This document shows, piece by piece, positions 23,342 to 33,592 of a stretch of 64,000 nucleotides of DNA (position 1 is the stretch's first letter; each line of letters begins with the position of its first letter). This DNA comes from Silanimonas lenta DSM 16282 (GTDB lineage: Bacteria; Pseudomonadota; Gammaproteobacteria; Xanthomonadales; Xanthomonadaceae): positions 1 to 64,000 of the forward strand of contig NZ_KE386844.1 of assembly GCF_000429065.1 (NCBI RefSeq), read 5' to 3'. Under the pieces are notes generated by a model, which was given only the letters and a program-made list of their open reading frames with translations, was not told the origin of the DNA and made no database searches. The position numbers and the translations under genes are program-made.

Positions 23342-24247
23342 TCAGGGCTTGCGCCGCGCCCGCGGATGGGCGCTGTCGTACACCTTCGCCAGATGCTGGA
23401 AATCGAGGTGGGTGTAGATCTGGGTGGTGGCGATGTTGGCGTGGCCCAGCAGTTCCTGCACGCCGCGCAGGTCGCCGGAACTCTCCAGCACGTGGCTGGC
23501 GAAACTGTGGCGCAGCAGGTGCGGATGCACGCGCTTCCACACGCCCTGGCGCATCGCCAGCTCGCGCACCCGCTTCTGCACGGCGCGCGGGCTGATCGGC
23601 GCGCCGCCGCGGCCCGGGAACACCGGCCGTGCCGCGGCCTCGGGGCCGGGCACGGTCGCCAGGGCCTCGGCCCGCCACGCGGCCAGGGCCGCGCGCGCGT
23701 GGCGCCCCACCGGCACGATGCGGGTCTTGCGGCCCTTGCCCAGCACCCGCACTTCGCCGCCGTCGAGGTCGAGGTCGCCCCAGCGCAGGGCGCAGAGCTC
23801 CGAGACGCGCAGGCCCGAAGAATAGAAGAGTTCCAGCATCGCCCGGTCGCGCACCCCGAGCGGCGCTGCCGTCGGCACTTCGACGAGCTGGCCCATCTCA
23901 TCGACGTCCAGCACCTGCGGCAGCTTGCGCGGCGCCCTCGGGCCACGCAGGCCGGCGGCGGGATCGGCGGCGAGATGGCCATGCTTCAGAAGCCAGCGGA
24001 ACAGGGCGCGGCAGGCCGAGAGCCGGCGCTGCACGCTGGCCGGCGCAAGGCCGCGGGCGTGCTCGTCGGCGACGAAGCGGCGCAGGGCGAGGCCATCGAT
24101 GGCGGCCACCGCGGCGAGCCCCTGCGCCTCCAGCCAGGCCGTAAAGGCCGCAAGGTCGCGGCGGTAGGCATCGAGGGTATGCGGCGAGGCCTGTTTCTCC
24201 ACCGCGAGGTGCTCGAGGAAGGCCGCGATCGCCTCGCCCGGCGCCAT
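23342..24247 (-). CDS. xerC: Site-specific tyrosine recombinase XerC
   Basis: A 301-residue tyrosine recombinase that, with XerD, resolves chromosome dimers at dif during division. The N-terminal SAM-like core-binding domain (residues 1-90) precedes the catalytic domain. Active-site residues are all visible: Arg in GLRVSEL, Lys in LGKGRKTR, HLLRH with His and Arg, His in LLGHANIATTQIYTH, and the nucleophile Tyr in the same stretch. Context lptM-dapF-DUF484-xerC is the classic xerC neighbourhood and separates it from XerD. It starts five bases after the DUF484 stop. Confidence 0.95.
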   Translation of the reverse strand: MAPGEAIAAFLEHLAVEKQASPHTLDAYRRDLAAFTAWLEAQGLAAVAAIDGLALRRFVADEHARGLAPASVQRRLSACRALFRWLLKHGHLAADPAAGLRGPRAPRKLPQVLDVDEMGQLVEVPTAAPLGVRDRAMLELFYSSGLRVSELCALRWGDLDLDGGEVRVLGKGRKTRIVPVGRHARAALAAWRAEALATVPGPEAAARPVFPGRGGAPISPRAVQKRVRELAMRQGVWKRVHPHLLRHSFASHVLESSGDLRGVQELLGHANIATTQIYTHLDFQHLAKVYDSAHPRARRKP

Positions 24248-24252
24248 GGCGC

Positions 24253-24927
24253 TCAGTCCGCGCGGTCGAGGGCGGTGGCCAGGGCCTCGGCCATCATCCG
24301 CAGGAACAGGGTGCCCATGCCAGGGTAGAAGCGATTGGCATCGGAACTGCCCACGGCCACGAGGCCCCGGCCGGGCAGGGGCAGCAGCACGCAGGAGGCC
24401 ACGCCGGCAGCCGCCCCGCCGAACAGCAGGGCGCCACGCTCCGGATCGGGCCGGCCGCAGTAGGGCTCGCCCCCGGCCACCAGCGGACGAAGGGCGGCAA
24501 ACCGCGGATCGGCCTCCGGCAGCACCTGCAGCCAGGGGGCCGCCTCGAGCCCGACGGGCGCGGCATGCAGCAGTACCCGCACCTGCTCGCCGGCGAAATC
24601 CTCGCCGAGCACCGCCACCAGGGTGCGCAGGGTGTCGGGCACGCTGCGGGCCCGCATCAGGGCCAGGGTGAGCTGGTGGGTACGCACCGCGAGCCGCTCG
24701 TTTTCCTGCGCGTTCAGCGAGAGCTCGTGCAGCCGCCGGGTGAGTTCGCGGTTCTTCTCGCGCAGCACCTCGAGCTGGTAGCCGGCCAGCGAGGCGCTGC
24801 CCCCCTGGTCCTTCGGCACCACCAGGAGAAGGGCGAGATCGGGATGCTGCTCGAGGAAGCGCGGATGGCGGCGCAGCCAGTTGGCGACTTCCGCGGCCTC
24901 GAGCCGCGCACTGCGTTCCTCAGCCAT
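24253..24927 (-). CDS. DUF484 (GAF-like) protein
   Basis: A 224-residue cytosolic protein of the DUF484 family. The N-terminal part has the family signature [22 protein letters not shown], then a coiled coil ([18 protein letters not shown]), then a GAF-like sensory domain ending [24 protein letters not shown]. Function is unknown; it nearly always sits between dapF and xerC. Its ATG overlaps the dapF 3' end by eight bases, so translation is coupled. A longer open frame upstream is only the dapF strand read in another frame. Confidence 0.9.
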   Translation of the reverse strand: MAEERSARLEAAEVANWLRRHPRFLEQHPDLALLLVVPKDQGGSASLAGYQLEVLREKNRELTRRLHELSLNAQENERLAVRTHQLTLALMRARSVPDTLRTLVAVLGEDFAGEQVRVLLHAAPVGLEAAPWLQVLPEADPRFAALRPLVAGGEPYCGRPDPERGALLFGGAAAGVASCVLLPLPGRGLVAVGSSDANRFYPGMGTLFLRMMAEALATALDRAD

Positions 24928-25771
24928 CGATCCACTCTCCTTCGAAGACGAACGCGGCCGGGCCGCGCATGAACACCGGGTGGCCCTCGCCGGCCCAGTC
25001 GATGTGCAGGCTGCCGCCGGGCAGATCGATGCGCACCGACGGGCCGACCCGCCCCTGCCGCGCCAGCACCGCCACCGCGGCGCAGGCGCCGCTGCCACAG
25101 GCCAGGGTCTCGCCGACCCCGCGTTCGAAGACCCGGAGGCCGAGGTGATCGGGGCCGTGCACCTCGGCGAAGCCCACGTTCACCCCCTCGGGGAACAGGC
25201 CGCTGGCCTGCAGGGCCGGGCCGAGCCGGGCCACCTCGGTGGCAGCGAGATCCTGTACCTCGAGCACGGCATGCGGGTTGCCCATCGACACCGCGCCAAA
25301 GGCAAGATCGCCGGCGGCGGTGCGCGCCACGTAGCGCAGCCGCGCATCCGGCACGGCGAGCGGGACCGCTCCGGGGCGGAAATCGGGCACTGCCATGGCA
25401 AGACGCACCGTGCCATCGTCCAGGCATTCCACCTCGATGCGCCCGGCGGGACTGCCCATCGCGAAGCGCGCGCCGGCCGCCGCCCCGTCGCGGCGCAGCC
25501 AGGCGGCCACGCAGCGGGCGCCGTTGCCGCACTGCCCGGCGGCGCTGCCATCGGCATTCCAGATCCGGTAGTCGGCCACGAGTCCGGGAGCCGAGGGCGG
25601 CTCGATGGTGAGCAGCTGGTCGCAGCCGATGCCGAAATGGCGGTCGGCCATGCGCGCCACCTCGCCGGCACCGGGCGGCGGGCTGCCATCGCGCAGGTCG
25701 AGCAGCACGAAATCGTTGCCGGCCCCCTGCATCTTGCTGAAGCGCCGGCGCCGCGGCGCCGTGGCGCTCAT
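24920..25771 (-). CDS. dapF: Diaminopimelate epimerase
   Basis: A 283-residue cofactor-free epimerase that turns LL- into meso-diaminopimelate for lysine and peptidoglycan synthesis. Both catalytic cysteines are present: one in QCGNGARC (about residue 80) and one in LACGSGACA (about 229). The N-terminal signature [10 protein letters not shown] is intact. Its ATG overlaps the stop codon of lptM in an ATGA arrangement, which decides the start, and its 3' end overlaps the DUF484 start. Confidence 0.95.
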   Translation of the reverse strand: MSATAPRRRRFSKMQGAGNDFVLLDLRDGSPPPGAGEVARMADRHFGIGCDQLLTIEPPSAPGLVADYRIWNADGSAAGQCGNGARCVAAWLRRDGAAAGARFAMGSPAGRIEVECLDDGTVRLAMAVPDFRPGAVPLAVPDARLRYVARTAAGDLAFGAVSMGNPHAVLEVQDLAATEVARLGPALQASGLFPEGVNVGFAEVHGPDHLGLRVFERGVGETLACGSGACAAVAVLARQGRVGPSVRIDLPGGSLHIDWAGEGHPVFMRGPAAFVFEGEWIDG

Positions 25772-25887
25772 GCCAACGCGGCCTCGGCCTTCGGCGAAGG
25801 GCGCACGAGATCGCCCTTGTTGCCGCAGGCGGCAAGAAGCAGCAGCGTGGCGGCGATGAGGACGAGGGCGAGGCAGGGACGCTTCAT
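25768..25887 (-). CDS. lptM: Small lipoprotein LptM (YifL-like)
   Basis: A 39-residue lipoprotein. A basic start (MKRP) and a hydrophobic stretch lead to the lipobox LAAC-G, with the acylated cysteine at about residue 22, then the conserved GNKGDL motif and a short hydrophilic tail. LptM-type proteins bind the LptD/E lipopolysaccharide export machine in the outer membrane and help LptD fold. The gene order lptM-dapF-DUF484-xerC is the normal one. Its stop codon overlaps the dapF start (ATGA). Confidence 0.85.
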   Translation of the reverse strand: MKRPCLALVLIAATLLLLAACGNKGDLVRPSPKAEAALA

Positions 25888-25931
25888 GGCAGCAGGCGGG
25901 CCGGGCGGAGGCCGGTCGGGAAATGCTCCCG

Positions 25932-25937
25932 AGTATA
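25932..25937 (-). promoter_or_regulatory. Probable -10 box (TATACT) of the lptM-dapF-xerC operon
   Basis: TATACT read on the minus strand, about 45 bases before the lptM start codon, is one mismatch from consensus and the best match in this 150-bp divergent spacer. A weak -35 candidate is TTCATC about 19 bases upstream. Confidence 0.5.
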
Positions 25938-26037
25938 GCCACGGCATGGCACCGGCGATGAATACGTTTGCGCCTCGCCAGCCGGCACGGGCAGCCGCTC
26001 ATGCGAAGGATTAGGCTGGCGGGCCACGGTACCGCCG

Positions 26038-27522
26038 ATGCCCCGCGCCTTGCTTCCGATGACCCAGGACGCCTCCCTCTTCGTGCTCTTCGGCGCCACC
26101 GGCGATCTTGCCCAGCGCATGCTGCTGCCCTCGCTCTATGCGCTGGAGCGCGACGGCCTGCTGCCAGGACCGCTGCGGCTGCTGGGCACGGCGCGCAGCC
26201 CCATGGACGGCGAGGCCTTCCGCGCCCATGTCGCCGAATCGGTGCGCCGTGCCGTGCCGGGGGGCGAACTGCAGGAGGAGGCGCTGTCCCGGCTGCTCGC
26301 ACGCTGCGACTACCAGCCCGCCTCGGTGGACGATCCCGCCGCGCTCTCCGCCCTCTCCGCCCGCATCGCCGCCCTGCGCGGCGAGGGCGACACCCTGGTG
26401 CACCTCTCCACCGCGCCGAAGTTCTACGGCCCGATCTGCCAGGCGCTCTCGGCCGGCGGCGTGGCCGACGCCCGCATGCGGGTGATGCTGGAAAAGCCGA
26501 TCGGCCACGACCTCGGAAGCTCCATCGCCATCAACGAGGCCGTGGCGCAGGTATTCCGCGAGGCACAGGTGTTCCGCGTCGACCACTACCTCGGCAAGGA
26601 GGGGGTGCAGAACCTGCTGGCCCTGCGCTTCGGCAATGCCCTGTTCGAGCCGCTGTGGAACTCGCGCTTCGTCGAGCAGGTGCAGATCACCGTGGCCGAG
26701 ACGGTGGGCCTCGAGGGCCGCGGCGGCTACTACGACGAGAGCGGCGCCATGCGCGACATGGTGCAGAACCACCTGCTGCAGCTGCTCACCCTGACGGCCA
26801 TGGAGCCCCCTTCCCACTTCGAACCCTCGGCGGTGCGCAACGAGAAGCTGAAGGTGCTGCGCTCGCTGCGGCCCATCGAAGGCGAGGACGTGGCCACCCA
26901 CACCGTGGCCGGCCAGTACACCGCCGGCGCCATCGACGGCCGGGCGGTGCCGGGCTATGCCGACGAGCTGGGCCGGAAGAGCCGCACCGAGAGCTTCGTG
27001 GCCATCCGCGCCCACATCGACAACTGGCGCTGGAGCGGCGTGCCCTTCTACCTGCGCACCGGCAAGCGCCTGCCGCGCCGCGCCACCGAGATCTTCGTGA
27101 AGCTGCGCGCCGTGCCGCACTCGATCTTCGATGGCGAGGGCGCACGGCCGGAGCCGAATGCCCTGCTGATCCGCCTGCAGCCGGAGGAGCGCATCTCGAT
27201 GATGCTGATGAGCAAGACCCCCGGCCTCGACCGCGGCGGCCTGCGGCTCTCGCAGGTGGCGCTGGACCTCGACCTGCACGATGCCTTCGCCCACGAGCGG
27301 CGGCGCATCGCCTACGAACGGCTCTACCTCGACGCCCTGCAGGGCAACGGCACCCTGTTCGTGCGCCGCGACGAGATCGAGGCGGCCTGGACCTGGGTGG
27401 ACCAGATCCTCGGCGGCTGGACCGCACGCGGCCAGGAGCCGAAGCCCTATCCCGCCGGCACCTGGGGGCCGACGGCGGCACTGGCCCTGCCCGAACGCCA
27501 TGGCCACAGCTGGCGCGAATGA
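26038..27522 (+). CDS. zwf: Glucose-6-phosphate dehydrogenase
   Basis: A 494-residue NADP-dependent enzyme that makes 6-phosphogluconolactone from glucose 6-phosphate, the entry to the Entner-Doudoroff and pentose-phosphate routes. The nucleotide-binding motif GATGDLAQR lies near residue 19, the active-site RVDHYLGKE near 180, and [11 protein letters not shown] before it; length is standard. The ATG at 26038 lacks a good ribosome site; an internal ATG at 26059 (MTQDASL) is an alternative that would keep the whole Rossmann fold. It is the first gene of the cluster zwf-pgl-edd-glk-eda and the promoter must be in the 150-bp spacer shared with lptM. Confidence 0.95.
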   Translation: MPRALLPMTQDASLFVLFGATGDLAQRMLLPSLYALERDGLLPGPLRLLGTARSPMDGEAFRAHVAESVRRAVPGGELQEEALSRLLARCDYQPASVDDPAALSALSARIAALRGEGDTLVHLSTAPKFYGPICQALSAGGVADARMRVMLEKPIGHDLGSSIAINEAVAQVFREAQVFRVDHYLGKEGVQNLLALRFGNALFEPLWNSRFVEQVQITVAETVGLEGRGGYYDESGAMRDMVQNHLLQLLTLTAMEPPSHFEPSAVRNEKLKVLRSLRPIEGEDVATHTVAGQYTAGAIDGRAVPGYADELGRKSRTESFVAIRAHIDNWRWSGVPFYLRTGKRLPRRATEIFVKLRAVPHSIFDGEGARPEPNALLIRLQPEERISMMLMSKTPGLDRGGLRLSQVALDLDLHDAFAHERRRIAYERLYLDALQGNGTLFVRRDEIEAAWTWVDQILGGWTARGQEPKPYPAGTWGPTAALALPERHGHSWRE

Positions 27523-27541
27523 GCCTCCGGAGTGCCGCGGC

Positions 27542-28264
27542 ATGAGCCCCCTGCCCCTCACCGTGCATGCCGATGCCGAGGCCCTCGCCGGCGCGGTGGC
27601 CGCGGCCCTGGCCGAGGCGATCCGCCGCGGCGTGGCGGCGCAGGGCGAGGCCTGGCTGGCCCTGGCCGGCGGCAGCACGCCCTTCGCGGCCTATCGCCGG
27701 CTGGCGGCCATGGATCTGCCCTGGTCGCGGGTGCATCTCGTGGCCAGCGACGAGCGCTGGGTGCCTGCCGGGCACGAGCGGCGCAACGAGCGCGCGCTGG
27801 CCGAGGCCTTCGCCGCGGCCTTTGGCGTCCGGCTGCACCCGCTGGCGCCGGCCGATGCCGATCCCGCCGCCTTCGCGCCAGGCCATGCCGCCACCCTCGC
27901 CACCGCCGAGGCCAGCCTCGCGCCCCTGCATCCGCGCGCCTTCGACGCCGTGCTGCTCGGCATGGGCAGCGATGCCCATTTCGCCTCGCTGTTCCCCAAG
28001 GTGACGCCGCCTGCCGCGCTCGATGCCGGTGACCGCAGGCCGGTGGTGGCACTCGTCCCCGACCCGCTGCCGCCCGAGGCTCCCTACCCGCGTGTCTCGC
28101 TCACGCTCTCCCGTCTGGTCGCCACGCATGCCCTGCTGCTGATGATCTCCGGTGAGGCCAAGCGCGCCGCGCTGGAATGGGCGCGCACCCGCCCGGCCAG
28201 CGAGGCCCCGATCCATGCCCTGCTGGCCGCCGCGCCGGACCTGGCGATCCACTGGAGCCCCTGA
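27542..28264 (+). CDS. pgl: 6-phosphogluconolactonase
   Basis: A 240-residue DevB-type lactonase that hydrolyses the zwf product to 6-phosphogluconate. Signature motifs are LALAGGSTPFAAY near residue 41, SDERWVP near 77, and GMGSDAHFASLFP near 142. It follows zwf by 19 bases, and its stop codon is immediately followed by the edd start codon with no gap, so it is part of one transcript. Confidence 0.95.
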   Translation: MSPLPLTVHADAEALAGAVAAALAEAIRRGVAAQGEAWLALAGGSTPFAAYRRLAAMDLPWSRVHLVASDERWVPAGHERRNERALAEAFAAAFGVRLHPLAPADADPAAFAPGHAATLATAEASLAPLHPRAFDAVLLGMGSDAHFASLFPKVTPPAALDAGDRRPVVALVPDPLPPEAPYPRVSLTLSRLVATHALLLMISGEAKRAALEWARTRPASEAPIHALLAAAPDLAIHWSP

Positions 28265-30091
28265 ATGTCCCTGCATCCCGTCGTCGAGCGCGTCACCGAA
28301 CGCATCCGCGAACACAGTGCGGAGAGCCGCCGCGCCTACCTCGCCCGCATCGAGGCCGCGCGCCTCGGGGGCACCGCCCGCGCCCGCCTCTCCTGCGGCA
28401 ACCTGGCCCATGGCTTCGCCGCCTCGGGCGAAGACAAGGACGCGCTGAAGCGGCAGGTGAAGCCGAACCTCGGCATCGTCACCGCGTACAACGACATGCT
28501 CTCGGCGCACCAGCCCTTCGCCACCTATCCCGAGCTGATCCGGATGGCCGCGCGCAATGCCGGCGGCACCGCACAGGTGGCCGGCGGCGTGCCGGCGATG
28601 TGCGACGGCGTGACCCAGGGCCGCACCGGCATGGAGCTCTCGCTGTGGTCGCGCGACACCATCGCCCAGGCCACCGCCATCGCCCTCTCGCACGACATGT
28701 TCGACGCCGCGCTGATGCTGGGCGTCTGCGACAAGATCGTGCCCGGCATGCTGATGGGCGCGCTCGCCTTCGGCCACCTGCCGGTGATCTTCGTGCCGGC
28801 CGGCCCCATGCCCTCCGGCCTGCCCAACAAGGAGAAGGCGGCGGTGCGCCAGCGCTATGCCGAGGGCAAGGCCACGCGCGAGGAACTGCTGGCGGCCGAA
28901 TCGGCGAGCTACCACGCTCCCGGCACCTGCACCTTCTACGGCACCGCCAACTCCAACCAGATGCTGATGGAGGTGATGGGCCTGCACCTGCCGGGCGCGG
29001 CTTTCGTCAACCCGGGCACCGCGCTGCGCGACGCCCTCACCGTGGCCGCCACCGAGCAGGCCCTGCGCATCACCGCGCTGGGGCCGGACTGGCGGCCCGT
29101 CGGGCATGTGGTCGACGAGAAGGCCATCGTGAATGCCATGGTCGGGCTGGCCGCCACCGGCGGCTCCACCAACCATGCCATCCATCTCGTCGCCATCGCC
29201 CGCGCCGCCGGCCTGCGCATCGACTGGGGCGATCTCGATGAACTGTCGCGGGCCACACCGCTGCTGGCCCGCGTCTATCCGAACGGCCAGGCCGACGTGA
29301 ACCACTTCCATGCCGCCGGCGGCCTTGGCTTCGTGATCCGCGAGCTGCTGCAAGCCGGCCTGCTGCATGGCGACATCAAATGCGTGCATGGCGGCGATCT
29401 TTCCCGGCAGGCGCTCGAGCCGCGGCTCGAGGGCACGCGGCTCGTCTGGCACGAGCCGCCACGCGCCAGTGGCGACCTCGACGTCCTGCGCCCGGTGGTC
29501 CGGCCCTTCGATGCCGAAGGCGGCCTTCGCCTCCTCACCGGCCGCCTCGGCCGTGCCGTGGTGAAGGTCTCGGCGGTGGCCCCGGAGCACCGGCGCATCA
29601 CTGCGCCGGCCCGGGTGTTCGAGGACCAGGACGCCCTGCTCGCCGCCTTCAGGGCGGGCCGGCTCGAAGGCGATTTCGTGGCCGTGGTGCGCGGCCAGGG
29701 CCCCAGGGCGAATGGCATGCCGGAGCTGCACAAGCTCACGCCGACGCTCGGCCTGCTGCAGGACCGCGGCCAGCGCGTGGCCCTGCTCACCGACGGGCGC
29801 ATGAGCGGGGCCTCGGGCAAGGTGCTGGCCGCCATCCACCTCGTGCCGGAGGCGGTGGCCGACGGGCCGATCGCGAAACTGCGCGAAGGCGACCTCGTCA
29901 CCATCGACGCCGAGGCCGCGACCCTCGAGGTGGCGGTGCCGGAGGCCGAGTGGGCGGCCCGCCCGCCCGCCCCCATGGACGTCTCGGGCAACCAGTTCGG
30001 CGTAGGCCGCGAGCTGTTCGCGGTATTCCGCGCCGCCGCCGGCAATGCCGAGGAGGGCGCCTGCGCCCTGTTCGGGAGCCAGGGCCCATGA
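28265..30091 (+). CDS. edd: 6-phosphogluconate dehydratase
   Basis: A 608-residue iron-sulfur dehydratase of the IlvD/Edd family that converts 6-phosphogluconate to 2-keto-3-deoxy-6-phosphogluconate. Cluster-binding cysteines and signatures are visible in [26 protein letters not shown] and [26 protein letters not shown] and the C-terminal [11 protein letters not shown] complete the family pattern. It is the defining enzyme of the Entner-Doudoroff pathway. The stop codon overlaps the glk start (ATGA). Confidence 0.97.
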   Translation: MSLHPVVERVTERIREHSAESRRAYLARIEAARLGGTARARLSCGNLAHGFAASGEDKDALKRQVKPNLGIVTAYNDMLSAHQPFATYPELIRMAARNAGGTAQVAGGVPAMCDGVTQGRTGMELSLWSRDTIAQATAIALSHDMFDAALMLGVCDKIVPGMLMGALAFGHLPVIFVPAGPMPSGLPNKEKAAVRQRYAEGKATREELLAAESASYHAPGTCTFYGTANSNQMLMEVMGLHLPGAAFVNPGTALRDALTVAATEQALRITALGPDWRPVGHVVDEKAIVNAMVGLAATGGSTNHAIHLVAIARAAGLRIDWGDLDELSRATPLLARVYPNGQADVNHFHAAGGLGFVIRELLQAGLLHGDIKCVHGGDLSRQALEPRLEGTRLVWHEPPRASGDLDVLRPVVRPFDAEGGLRLLTGRLGRAVVKVSAVAPEHRRITAPARVFEDQDALLAAFRAGRLEGDFVAVVRGQGPRANGMPELHKLTPTLGLLQDRGQRVALLTDGRMSGASGKVLAAIHLVPEAVADGPIAKLREGDLVTIDAEAATLEVAVPEAEWAARPPAPMDVSGNQFGVGRELFAVFRAAAGNAEEGACALFGSQGP

Positions 30092-31113
30092 ACCCGCACC
30101 CCGTCACCGCCACCGCCGCGGCCCCGGCGCTGCAGCGCCCCGCCCTGGTCGCCGACATCGGCGGCACCAATGCCCGCTTCGCCCTCACCGATCTCGCCGC
30201 GCCGCGCCCGGCCCTGCACGCGGTGCAGAACCTGCCCTGCGGCGGCTACGCCAGCCTGCAGCACGCCGCCGAGGCCTACCTCGCCGGCATCGGCGTGGCG
30301 CCAGTGCAGGCCGCGATCGCCGTGGCCTGCCCGGTGGATGGCGATGCCATCCGCCTCACCAACCGCGCCTGGGCCTTCTCCCGCCGCGAACTGCAGGCCG
30401 TGCTCGGCTTCGAGCGCCTCGAAGTGCTGAACGATTTCGGCGCCGTGGCCTGGTCGGTGCCGGCGCTCGCGCCCGGCGACGTAGTGCCGCTGCATGGCGA
30501 CCCTGCCCTGCCCACGCGCGGCCCGGTGAGCGTGCTCGGCCCCGGCACCGGCCTCGGCGTGGCCCTGCTGGTGGGCGATGCCCGGCGCGGCTGGCAGGTG
30601 GTGGAAACCGAAGGCGGGCACGTCAGCTTCGCCCCCATCGGCGAGGAGGAGCAGAAGATCCAGCGCTGGATGAACCAGCGCTTCGGCCGCACCAGCAACG
30701 AGCGCCTGCTCTGCGGCGCCGGGCTCTCGCACATCGAAGCCGCCCTGCGCGACCCCGGCACCGGCCCCGGGCCCCTGGGCGAGCGCGCCAGCGTGCTGCG
30801 CGACCCCGCCGCCATCGTCGAAGCGGCGCTGGAGGGCCACGACCTCGATGCCCGCCGCACCCTCGCCCGCTTCTGCGCCGTGCTCGGCAGCGTGGCCGGC
30901 GATACCGCGCTGATCCATGGGGCGAAGAGTGTGATGATCGCCGGCGGCATCGTGCCGCGCTTCATCCCCTTCCTGCAGGCCAGCGCCTTCCGCGAACGCT
31001 TTCTCGCCAAGGGCCGTTTCGCCGCCTACCTCGAGAAAGTCAGCCTGCATGTCATCACCCATCCGCAGCCGGGCCTGCTGGGCGCTGCCTGTGCACTACG
31101 GGCGGCAGAATGA
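30088..31113 (+). CDS. glk: Glucokinase
   Basis: A 341-residue ROK-unrelated, proteobacterial-type glucokinase that phosphorylates glucose with [15 protein letters not shown] (about residue 23) is the phosphate-binding loop, LNDFGAVAW contains the catalytic aspartate, and [12 protein letters not shown] and ETEGGHVSF follow as usual. An extra N-terminal stretch of about 18 Ala/Pro-rich residues precedes the fold. The ATG overlaps the edd stop by four bases. Coupling to zwf-pgl-edd lets free glucose be channelled straight into the pathway. Confidence 0.95.
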   Translation: MNPHPVTATAAAPALQRPALVADIGGTNARFALTDLAAPRPALHAVQNLPCGGYASLQHAAEAYLAGIGVAPVQAAIAVACPVDGDAIRLTNRAWAFSRRELQAVLGFERLEVLNDFGAVAWSVPALAPGDVVPLHGDPALPTRGPVSVLGPGTGLGVALLVGDARRGWQVVETEGGHVSFAPIGEEEQKIQRWMNQRFGRTSNERLLCGAGLSHIEAALRDPGTGPGPLGERASVLRDPAAIVEAALEGHDLDARRTLARFCAVLGSVAGDTALIHGAKSVMIAGGIVPRFIPFLQASAFRERFLAKGRFAAYLEKVSLHVITHPQPGLLGAACALRAAE

Positions 31114-31130
31114 GCAGCGAGTGGTGAAGC

Positions 31131-31158
31131 GAGGAAAGAGGAAAGAGGAAAGAGGGAA
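31131..31158 (+). repeat. Purine-rich 7-bp tandem repeat
   Basis: Three exact GAGGAAA units and a fourth GAGGGAA lie in the 85-bp gap between glk and eda. The run is all purines on the plus strand and unlike the surrounding GC-rich sequence. In the mRNA it offers several ribosome-binding-like sequences about 40-65 bases before the eda start. Confidence 0.75.
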
Positions 31159-31198
31159 CAGTGAAGCGGGCATCGACAGGCAGGGGAGTATCGGGGCG

Positions 31199-31852
31199 AT
31201 GAACTGGACGACGGAGAAGCGCAATGCGGCGATCGATGCCGTATTCGCCAGGGCGCCGGTGCTGCCGGTGATCGTCATCGAAACCATCGATCAGGCCGTC
31301 CCCCTGGCCCGCGCCCTCGTGGCCGGGGGACTGCCGGTGCTGGAGGTCACGCTGCGCACGCCGGCGGCGCTCGAGGCGATGCGGCGCATCGCTGCCGAGG
31401 TGCCGGAGGCAGTGCTCGGTGCCGGCACCGTGCTCACGCCGACCGACCTCGACGCCGCGGCGAACGCCGGCTGCACCTTCGCCATCAGCCCTGGGGCAAC
31501 ACCCGCCCTGTATGCCGCCGCCGAGGCCAGCCCGATCGCCTGGCTGCCGGCCGTGGCCACCGCCAGCGAGGTGATGCAGGGCCTTGCCCACGGCCACCAG
31601 CGCTTCAAGTTCTTCCCCGCCATGCCCGCGGGCGGCACGGCCACGCTCAAGGCCTTCGCCGGCCCCTTCCCGCAGGCGCGCTTCTGTCCTACCGGCGGCC
31701 TCGATGCCGGCAGCGCCCCGGCCTTCCTCGCCCTGCCGAACGTCGGCACCGTGGGCGGCTCGTGGATGCTGCCGAAGGACGCCATCGCCCGCGGCGACTG
31801 GGCGCGGATCGAGGCTCTCGCACGCGCGGCCGTGGGCCTGCGCCCGGCCTGA
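31199..31852 (+). CDS. eda: 2-keto-3-deoxy-6-phosphogluconate aldolase
   Basis: A 217-residue class I aldolase that splits KDPG to pyruvate and glyceraldehyde 3-phosphate, closing the Entner-Doudoroff pathway. The catalytic glutamate is in VLEVTLRT and the Schiff-base lysine in RFKFFPA; GAGTVLTP and CPTGGL complete the phosphate site. An ATG 50 codons upstream exists in frame, but the extra residues are low-complexity repeat translation, so the start at 31199 is chosen. It is separated from glk by an 85-bp spacer containing a purine repeat. Confidence 0.95.
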   Translation: MNWTTEKRNAAIDAVFARAPVLPVIVIETIDQAVPLARALVAGGLPVLEVTLRTPAALEAMRRIAAEVPEAVLGAGTVLTPTDLDAAANAGCTFAISPGATPALYAAAEASPIAWLPAVATASEVMQGLAHGHQRFKFFPAMPAGGTATLKAFAGPFPQARFCPTGGLDAGSAPAFLALPNVGTVGGSWMLPKDAIARGDWARIEALARAAVGLRPA

Positions 31853-31916
31853 GCGCGCCACCGCCATCCACGGCGCCTTGAGCCCCGCCCCGGCGCGCCG
31901 GGGTATCCTCCGGCCG

Positions 31917-32990
31917 ATGGCCCGGAAATCCCGCCCCACTTCCTTCGACATCGCCTACCGCGCCGGGGTCTCGCAGGCCACGGTCTCGCGCGCCCTGCGC
32001 GACAGCCCGCTGGTGAGCGAGGAAACGCGCCGGCGCATCCGCCAGATCGCCCGCGAGCTCAACTACAAGGTCGACAAGAACGCCTCCAATCTGCGGCGCC
32101 AGAGCGCGGTCACCCTGGCCCTGCTGCTGTTCGAGGACCCGACCCCGAACGACACCCTGATCAACCCCTTCTTCCTCACCATGCTGGGCTCGATCACCCG
32201 CGCCTGCGCGCGCCAGGGCTACGACCTTTTGGTGAGCTTCCAGCAGTTCAGCGAAGACTGGCATGCCGACTACCAGGACGCGCACAAGGCCGACGGCCTG
32301 ATCCTGCTCGGCTACGGCGACTGGCACAGCACCCGTGGCCGCCTGCAGCGCCTCGTGGAGCAAGGCACGCATTTCGTCCGCTGGGGACCGGTGTTCGAGG
32401 ACCAGCCCGGGGTCTCGATCGGCAGCGACAACCGCCATGGCGGTCAGGTGGTGGGCCGCCACCTCGCCGCCCTCGGCCGCCGCCGCGTGGCCTTCCTCGG
32501 CGCCAACCGCCCCACCGCGCCCGAGTTCCGCGACCGCTACCTCGGCCTGTGCGACAGCCTCGCCGAAGCCGGGCTTTGCACCGAGCCGGCCCTGCAGGTG
32601 GACGTGGTGGATTCCACCGAGCTCGCCGGCTACGCCGCTGCCCAGGCCCTGTTCGCCCGCGGCGTGGCCTTCGATGCCCTGTTCTGCGCCTCCGACCTGA
32701 TCGCCATCGGCGCTTTGCGCGCCCTGCTGGAACAGGGGCGCCGCGTGCCCGAGGACGTGGCCGTGGTCGGCTTCGACGACCAGCCGGTGGCGGCTTTCTG
32801 CAACCCGCCGCTCACCACCGTGATGCAGGACACCAAGCTCGCCGGCGAGAAACTGGTGAACACCCTGATCCGCGAGATCCGCGGCGAGCCGGTCGAAAGC
32901 GAAGTGCTGCTGCCCACCCTGGTGGTGCGGCAGAGCTGCGGCGCCGCCCTCCCCCGCTCCCGCCCCGCCACGTCCAGCCAGGCCCGATGA
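31917..32990 (+). CDS. LacI-family transcriptional regulator
   Basis: A 357-residue repressor. The N-terminal LacI helix-turn-helix is clear (FDIAYRAGVSQATVSRALRDS with the hinge RELNYKVDKNASNLR), followed by a periplasmic-binding-protein-like sugar-sensing domain with VGFDDQPVA near residue 285. Position between eda and a secreted amylase suggests that it controls sugar use, perhaps both the Entner-Doudoroff genes and starch breakdown; that is inference. It starts 64 bases after eda and its stop overlaps the next gene in an ATGA, so it probably belongs to the same transcript. Confidence 0.9.
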   Translation: MARKSRPTSFDIAYRAGVSQATVSRALRDSPLVSEETRRRIRQIARELNYKVDKNASNLRRQSAVTLALLLFEDPTPNDTLINPFFLTMLGSITRACARQGYDLLVSFQQFSEDWHADYQDAHKADGLILLGYGDWHSTRGRLQRLVEQGTHFVRWGPVFEDQPGVSIGSDNRHGGQVVGRHLAALGRRRVAFLGANRPTAPEFRDRYLGLCDSLAEAGLCTEPALQVDVVDSTELAGYAAAQALFARGVAFDALFCASDLIAIGALRALLEQGRRVPEDVAVVGFDDQPVAAFCNPPLTTVMQDTKLAGEKLVNTLIREIRGEPVESEVLLPTLVVRQSCGAALPRSRPATSSQAR

Positions 32991-33580
32991 GCATGAAACC
33001 CGCCGCCCTTTGCACCCTCCTCGCCTCCAGCCTGCTGCTCGGCGCCTGCGCCAGCCGTCCGGAGCCCGCCAAGACCGCCGCCACACCTCCGGCCAGCGCG
33101 CCCGCCGCGCCCTTCCTCGAACGCAGCCTGCGCCTCGACAATGTGCTGCTGGGCCCGCAGCCGGGCGCCGAAGACTTCGCCGCGGTCCGGGCCCGGGGCA
33201 TCACCCGGGTGATCAACCTGCGCACGCCCGAGGAGACCGCCACCCTCGGCTTCGATCCCGCCGCTGCCGCTGCATCCGCCGGGCTCGACTACCGCGTGCT
33301 GCCGGTGCCGAGCAGCGGCGGCTTCAGCCCCGCGGTGCTGGATGCCTTCAGCGCCGAGATGGCCAAGGGCGGCGAATTGCTGCTGCACTGCGGCACCGGT
33401 GCCCGCGCCGGCCAGCTCTATGCCGCCTGGCTGGTGCGCGAGCGCGGCCTCTCGCCGCAGGAGGCGATGCAGCGGGTGGCACCGCTGGGGCTCTGGCCCC
33501 TGCCCATGGAACGCCTGCTCGGCCGGCCGCTCGCCATCGACTTTGCCGCGCCGGCCGGCGGGGACGCGCCCCAGCCCTGA
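32987..33580 (+). CDS. DUF442 / beta-lactamase-hydrolase-like phosphatase lipoprotein
   Basis: A 197-residue protein with a lipoprotein signal (LLLGAC, cysteine at about 21) and a Pro/Ala-rich linker. The domain following it resembles dual-specificity phosphatases of the DUF442 (Blh) type: GQPGAEDFAAVRARGITRVINLRTPEE-like opening, then LLLHCGTGARAG with the nucleophile cysteine and the arginine of the phosphate loop. The short Cys-to-Arg spacing (four residues) is as in DUF442 CRSGTRS motifs. Substrate is unknown. Anchoring in the envelope is unusual for a phosphatase of this kind. The ATG overlaps the regulator stop codon. Confidence 0.75.
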   Translation: MSMKPAALCTLLASSLLLGACASRPEPAKTAATPPASAPAAPFLERSLRLDNVLLGPQPGAEDFAAVRARGITRVINLRTPEETATLGFDPAAAAASAGLDYRVLPVPSSGGFSPAVLDAFSAEMAKGGELLLHCGTGARAGQLYAAWLVRERGLSPQEAMQRVAPLGLWPLPMERLLGRPLAIDFAAPAGGDAPQP

Positions 33581-33592
33581 GGCGGCTTCGGC

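Noticed and set aside
26786..29839. 1017-codon minus-strand frame across zwf, pgl and edd
   Set aside because: It covers three well-supported plus-strand genes in antisense and is low-complexity His/Gly/Ala/Arg.
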